NCBI GenBank assembly: GCA_049318165.1
Contig: JBMOGW010000154.1
Span: forward strand, 1 to 8,742
From: UBA668 sp049318165
Lineage (GTDB): Bacteria > Actinomycetota > Acidimicrobiia > Acidimicrobiales > Ilumatobacteraceae
DNA length: 8,742 nt
Direction: 5' to 3'
The position numbers were made by a program, and so were the translations under genes. The notes beneath the pieces are model-generated. The model saw only the letters and a list, made by a program, of their open reading frames with translations. It was not told where the DNA came from and made no database searches. Position 1 is the stretch's first letter; each line of letters begins with the position of its first letter. Positions 5,503 to 8,742 of this stretch are shown here, in pieces.

Positions 5503-6270
5503 ATGAGCGAGGCAAGTCAGGGTCCCGGTTGGTGGCAGGCATCGGATGGGAAGTGGTATCCGCCCGAGGCGCACCCCAGCGCCCGAACGCCCCTTCCTCC
5601 GCCGTCTCTCAACCCGACAATGCCGACGCCGACCACAACCGTGGTCACCGCGGCGACGGCAACCGCTCCAACGAAGCGACCGGTGTACAAGCGTTGGTGG
5701 TTCATCGCAGCGGCAGTCATTCTTCTGATCGGAATGATCAGTGCAATCGCCGGGGGTGGCAAGAAGGACGACACCGCCAGCGTGTCGACGTCGGAGACCA
5801 CCGCCGAAACACCCTCGACATCCCAAGCAGCGAACACCGCGAGCACGGCGGCGACACCAGCCACGACAGCGCCGGCGACCGCGACAGTCCCCCCGACGAC
5901 CGCGCCCCCGACGACGCAAACCGTCCCGCCGACCACGCAGCCGGATCCACTGGCGGCACTCACCCCGTCCCAGCGAAACGCATTGCGTGCCGCACAGTCA
6001 TACCTCGAGTTCTCCGGCTTCTCCCGCCAGGGACTCATCGACCAGTTGTCGTCGCAGTACGCGGATCAGTTTCCCGTCGAAGACGCGACCATTGCGGTCG
6101 ATCTGCTGGGAGCGGACTGGAACGAACAGGCTGTCCGGTCCGCACAGTCGTACCTGGAACTCTCCGGTTTCTCCTGCCAGGGTTTGATCGATCAGTTGTC
6201 CTCCGAGTACGCCGACAAGTTCACGGTTGCCGAAGCGACATACGGGGCCACCCAGGCAGGAATCTGCTGA
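5503..6270 (+). CDS. Membrane-anchored protein with GWWQASDGKWYPPE motif and two Ltp repeats
   Basis: A 255-aa protein. Residues 7-22 carry a DUF2510-like motif (GPGWWQASDGKWYPPE), typical of the cytosolic tail of actinobacterial membrane proteins. After a Pro/Thr linker and basic KRPVYKRWW, a single membrane helix spans about 65-83, so by the positive-inside rule the C-terminus is outside. A Thr/Ala/Pro-rich stalk (about 90-148) leads to two tandem Ltp-family repeats (156-205 and 206-255), each with the hallmark AQSYLE-SGFS-QGLIDQLSS; ADWNEQA lies at 204-210. Cys225 and the C-terminal Cys255 may form a disulfide outside the cell. The Ltp domain is known from the TP-J34 phage superinfection-exclusion lipoprotein but is also common in actinobacterial surface proteins of unknown role. 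There is no lipobox here; the helix replaces it. Base composition looks less GC-rich than the flanking genes. Domain call is good, function unknown. Confidence 0.85.
   Translation: MSEASQGPGWWQASDGKWYPPEAHPSARTPLPPPSLNPTMPTPTTTVVTAATATAPTKRPVYKRWWFIAAAVILLIGMISAIAGGGKKDDTASVSTSETTAETPSTSQAANTASTAATPATTAPATATVPPTTAPPTTQTVPPTTQPDPLAALTPSQRNALRAAQSYLEFSGFSRQGLIDQLSSQYADQFPVEDATIAVDLLGADWNEQAVRSAQSYLELSGFSCQGLIDQLSSEYADKFTVAEATYGATQAGIC
5968..6267 (+). repeat. Tandem 150-bp (50-aa) repeat, two copies, Ltp domain
   Basis: Copy 1 is 5968-6117 and copy 2 is 6118-6267. By hand alignment 29 of 50 residues are identical, and the identical core (AQSYLE through DQLSS) is also similar in DNA with mostly third-position changes. 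That is an old duplication under protein-level constraint. Copy 1 has FSRQG where copy 2 has FSCQG. Confidence 0.85.
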
Positions 6271-6355
6271 CGCCCGGGGTGCCCGTCGGGAGCGAACCTC
6301 ACCAGAAACTCGGACGGCCATCGCCGACTCAGGTGGCCGGATGAAGCGGTTCCAC

Positions 6356-6361
6356 TAGCGT
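6356..6361 (+). promoter_or_regulatory. Candidate -10 box of the hydrolase gene (leaderless)
   Basis: TAGCGT (TANNNT) ends 7 nt before the ATG at 6369, and no Shine-Dalgarno is present in between. This suggests a leaderless transcript. No clear -35 is visible. The 98-bp gap 6271-6368 holds no other convincing element. Confidence 0.35.
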
Positions 6362-6368
6362 CCTGGCC

Positions 6369-8147
6369 ATGAATGCCACCGCCACCGAGGTCGATGCGCC
6401 CGGCACCGACGCACCCACCGTCGCCGAGCCCGCAGCCGACGGCCCTGTTGCGCCCGACCGACCGAGCTGGCGCACGTCGCTGTTTCGCCGACCCACGTTC
6501 GGCGGCCTCGCGGTGGCCCTGCTGTTCTGGTGGGAGTCGCTGTCGCCCACGCTGATGCCGCGCACCGCGATCGCCCAAGCCGCGATCAGCGCGGTGTGCA
6601 TCGGCGCAGCACTCGTCATCGGCACCTTCATCAGTTGGTGCGTGCACCACGTGCTCGCCCGGTTCGGACGACCGGTGTCGCCGAAGGTGCGTCGCGTCGC
6701 TTGGGGCGTCCTCGGTGCTGCGGCGGTGGTGGTGGTGATCGCCGGCCTGCTGGTGTGGGTGCCGTGGCAGAACGACCACCGCGATCTGATGAGCACGCCG
6801 CACATCGGCCACGCCGATCTGCTCCCCCTCGTCGCGGTCACGCTGTTGCTGACCGCGTTCCTGGTGATCGTCGGCCGAGTCGTCTGGCGTGGCATCCGTG
6901 CACTGGACCGGTGGATCAGCCGTCATCTGCCCCGTCGGGCAGCAACGTGGGTGACGATCATCGTCGTCATCCTCGTGGGGCGCTGGGTGTTCAGCAACGC
7001 GTTCGAGGGCTTCGACGGCTGGGCGCGCAACCAGTTCGGCGAGGTGGACAACGGCACGCCGGACGGTGTGGTGCAGCCCACGTCGCCCACGTCGTCGGGC
7101 AGCCCCGACTCGTTGATCCCGTGGGACACGCTCGGTAGCCAGGGGCGATCGTTCGTGGCCGGTGCGACCTCGCAGGACGACCTGCGGGCCTTCGGCGACG
7201 GCGCCGAGTCGACGAAGGGCCGGGACGTCCTCACGCCGGTCCGCATCTACGCCGGCCTGCAGTCGGCGGACGACGCCGAAGCCCGCGCCGCACTCGCGGT
7301 GAAGGACCTCGATCGTGCCGGCGGCTTCGACCGGGCCGCGGTGATCGTCACCACCGTCACCGGAACCGGATGGGTGGACCCGGACGCAGCCCGAGCCGTC
7401 GAGCTGATGTACGGCGGCGACACCGCGATGGTGGCCATCCAGTACTCGTATCTGCCGAGCTGGATCTCCTTCCTCGTCGACGCAGAGGTCGCACAGACGG
7501 CGGGCAGCGAGCTGTTCAACGCGGTGTCGGCAAAAGTGCAGTCGATGCCCGAGAGCGAACGCCCGAAGGTCCTGGTGTTCGGATTGAGCCTCGGGTCCCT
7601 CGGCGGCGAAGGCGCCTTCTCCGGACGTGACGCCCGCACGTCGGTGGCCAACATGGTGGGACGGACCGACGGCGCGTTGTTCGTCGGGCCGACCAACACG
7701 AACGCGATCTGGCGGCAACTGGTGGCCGATCGCGACGACGGCAGCACGGCGTGGCGACCGATCTATCGCGAGGGCGAGCAGGTGCGGTTCGCCAACCGCA
7801 ACAACGAGATGGTGCCGTCCGACCCGGACTGGGCGGCGCCGCGCATCCTCTACATCCAGCACCCGTCCGACCCGGTGACGTTCTGGAGCTGGGAGACACT
7901 GTGGGCGGAGCCGGAGTGGATCCAGGACCCGACCGGCTACGACGTGCCGGACCGGGCGCACTGGTTCCCGTTCGTCACCTGGGCGCAGGGCGTGGCCGAC
8001 CTGTCGGCCGGGTTCGGTGCAGCACCCGGTTACGGCCACGACTACAGCATCTCGTACGTCGCCGGCTGGGCCGCCGTCTCGTCGCCCGAGGGCTGGACCG
8101 ATGATGACACCCTTCGGTTGCAGGACTTCGTGGAGCAACAGCGCTGA
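6369..8147 (+). CDS. Integral-membrane alpha/beta-hydrolase (Abhydrolase_9 family)
   Basis: A 592-aa protein. The cytosolic N-terminus (1-40) is Pro/Ala-rich. It is followed by a membrane domain of about five helices (roughly 44-58, 68-92, 112-131, 150-170, 191-209), including SPTLMPR (59-65), a mark of the N-terminal Abhydrolase_9 domain. The C-terminal hydrolase domain (about 255-590) contains GSQGRSFVAG (256-265), TGTGWVDP (331-338), GGDTAMVAIQYSYLPSW (349-365) and the nucleophile elbow GLSLGSLGG (405-413) with Ser407. HPSDPV (498-503) with Asp501 and GYGHDY (554-559) with His557 are plausible acid and base of the triad. The substrate is not known for this family; a lipid or cell-envelope ester is a guess. 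The start at 6369 is chosen from the -10 seven nt upstream. Its stop overlaps the presumed CTG start of the CPBP gene, so the two are probably coupled. Confidence 0.88.
   Translation: MNATATEVDAPGTDAPTVAEPAADGPVAPDRPSWRTSLFRRPTFGGLAVALLFWWESLSPTLMPRTAIAQAAISAVCIGAALVIGTFISWCVHHVLARFGRPVSPKVRRVAWGVLGAAAVVVVIAGLLVWVPWQNDHRDLMSTPHIGHADLLPLVAVTLLLTAFLVIVGRVVWRGIRALDRWISRHLPRRAATWVTIIVVILVGRWVFSNAFEGFDGWARNQFGEVDNGTPDGVVQPTSPTSSGSPDSLIPWDTLGSQGRSFVAGATSQDDLRAFGDGAESTKGRDVLTPVRIYAGLQSADDAEARAALAVKDLDRAGGFDRAAVIVTTVTGTGWVDPDAARAVELMYGGDTAMVAIQYSYLPSWISFLVDAEVAQTAGSELFNAVSAKVQSMPESERPKVLVFGLSLGSLGGEGAFSGRDARTSVANMVGRTDGALFVGPTNTNAIWRQLVADRDDGSTAWRPIYREGEQVRFANRNNEMVPSDPDWAAPRILYIQHPSDPVTFWSWETLWAEPEWIQDPTGYDVPDRAHWFPFVTWAQGVADLSAGFGAAPGYGHDYSISYVAGWAAVSSPEGWTDDDTLRLQDFVEQQR
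8132..8135 (+). promoter_or_regulatory. Shine-Dalgarno supporting a CTG start at 8144
   Basis: GGAG (8132-8135), inside the end of the hydrolase gene, is followed by 8 nt and then CTG at 8144. The frame has stops at 8102 and 8105, so the start must lie downstream of those. The next usual start codon (GTG 8201) has no such element. Confidence 0.45.
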
Positions 8148-8742
8148 GCGCCAACGCCACCTGGCGCCCCGTCGTCACCACGATCGCCGCGCTCGCCGCG
8201 GTGGTGATCATCCGCTCGGCAGTGCTGCCGAGTGACACACACTTCGCGTTCCACTGTGCCGTCATCGTCGGCCTGTGCCTGCTCGCACGGCGGCACCATG
8301 TGTCGCTCGAGGAACTCGGACTCGCTCGCCACACCTGGGCGACAGGCGCCCGCGACGCCCTCCTCGTGCTCCTCCTGCTGGGTGCCGTCGTGGCCGGCGG
8401 CGCGTTCGGCGCCGGCGTGGGCGACGACCGGGTGGCGGTGTCGCTCGGCTCGATGCTGGTGCGCGTGCTCGTCGTCATTCCCATCGGCACCGTGCTGATG
8501 GAGGAACTCGCGTTCCGCGGTCTGCTGCTGGCGCTGTGCAGGCGGGTCACCACCACGTGGCGTGCCGTGCTCGTCAGCTCGGCCGCGTTCGGGGTGTGGC
8601 ACGTCGCCACCGCATGGAACACCTCGCAGGGCCCCAGCAACGCACGACTCGCCGCAGTCGTCGGCACGGTGGTGGCGACCGGCGGTGCGGGCGTTGCGTT
8701 CTGCTGGCTCCGCCTGTGGCGCGGCAGTCTGTTGGTGCCCAT
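8144..8742 (+). CDS. CPBP-family intramembrane protease (Abi/CAAX-protease-like), cut by window edge
   Basis: A membrane protein with 199 codons visible. Successive hydrophobic segments include TTIAALAAVVIIRSAVLP, FHCAVIVGLCLLA and ALLVLLLLGAVVAGG. SLEELGLAR before the third segment is the usual CPBP linker. The catalytic motif EEXXXR appears as MEELAFRG (from 8498). The second motif FXXXH appears as FGVWH (around 8588-8602) inside SSAAFGVWHVATAW. The last conserved His/Asn motif would lie past the right edge. No ATG, GTG or TTG occurs in frame between the stop at 8105 and GTG 8201, and starting at 8201 would remove part of the first membrane helix. CTG 8144, which overlaps the hydrolase stop as CTGA and has GGAG 8 nt upstream, is therefore the best start. 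The family includes prenyl-protein processing enzymes and bacteriocin-immunity proteins; the role here is unknown. The family call is strong, the start is less sure. Confidence 0.85.
   Translation, partial: MSANATWRPVVTTIAALAAVVIIRSAVLPSDTHFAFHCAVIVGLCLLARRHHVSLEELGLARHTWATGARDALLVLLLLGAVVAGGAFGAGVGDDRVAVSLGSMLVRVLVVIPIGTVLMEELAFRGLLLALCRRVTTTWRAVLVSSAAFGVWHVATAWNTSQGPSNARLAAVVGTVVATGGAGVAFCWLRLWRGSLLVP

Noticed and set aside
6192..8138. A 648-codon open frame on the minus strand opposite the hydrolase gene
   Set aside because: It is rich in Arg/His/Asp/Gly with no recognisable domain, typical of the antisense of a high-GC gene; the plus-strand frame carries conserved family motifs throughout.

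Overview
The base composition is high-GC throughout and the gene content is actinobacterial: SoxR next to a lone divergent target, IolC/IolB, an Abhydrolase_9-type membrane hydrolase, an Ltp-domain protein, and -10 elements lying 6-9 nt from start codons. The N-terminal motif GWWQASDGKWYPPE of the protein at 5503 is one I associate with Acidimicrobiia (Ilumatobacter-like organisms). That placement is from memory and is an inference. The genes read as ordinary chromosome; I see no transposase, integrase or CRISPR array.

Layout, left to right. (1) 1-773, minus: the N-terminal part of arginyl-tRNA synthetase, cut by the window edge. (2) 832-1965, minus: a 377-aa protein that looks like a distant questin-oxidase (DUF4243) family member. 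(3) 1966-2018: a 53-bp divergent control region holding a perfect 20-bp palindrome of SoxR-box type. (4) 2019-2495, plus: SoxR with all four [2Fe-2S] cysteines. (5) 2526-2601, plus: tRNA-Arg(CCG). (6) 2659-5328, plus: a tight three-gene operon of kinase iolC, isomerase iolB and a LacD/DeoC-like class I aldolase, which together cover the lower half of myo-inositol catabolism. (7) 5503-6270, plus: a membrane-anchored protein with two Ltp repeats. (8) 6369-8147, plus: a membrane alpha/beta-hydrolase, translationally coupled to (9) a CPBP intramembrane protease that runs off the right edge and appears to start with CTG. No gene-free stretch exceeds 300 bases; the longest is 5329-5502.

The most interesting unit is the SoxR pair. 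The divergent gene's promoter aligns position by position with the textbook SoxR-activated promoter: a -35 hexamer, a 19-bp spacer filled by the SoxR box, and a poor -10. The SoxR-controlled gene is not soxS but a probable oxygenase of a family known for opening anthraquinone rings. SoxR in non-enteric bacteria responds to redox-cycling quinones and phenazines, so the pair may be a compact sense-and-destroy module for quinone-type antibiotics. The promoter architecture is directly visible; the enzyme assignment is a weaker recollection-based inference.

Several genes appear leaderless (argS, soxR, the SoxR target, the hydrolase), while iolC, iolB, the Ltp gene and the CPBP gene have Shine-Dalgarno sequences that were used to choose starts.
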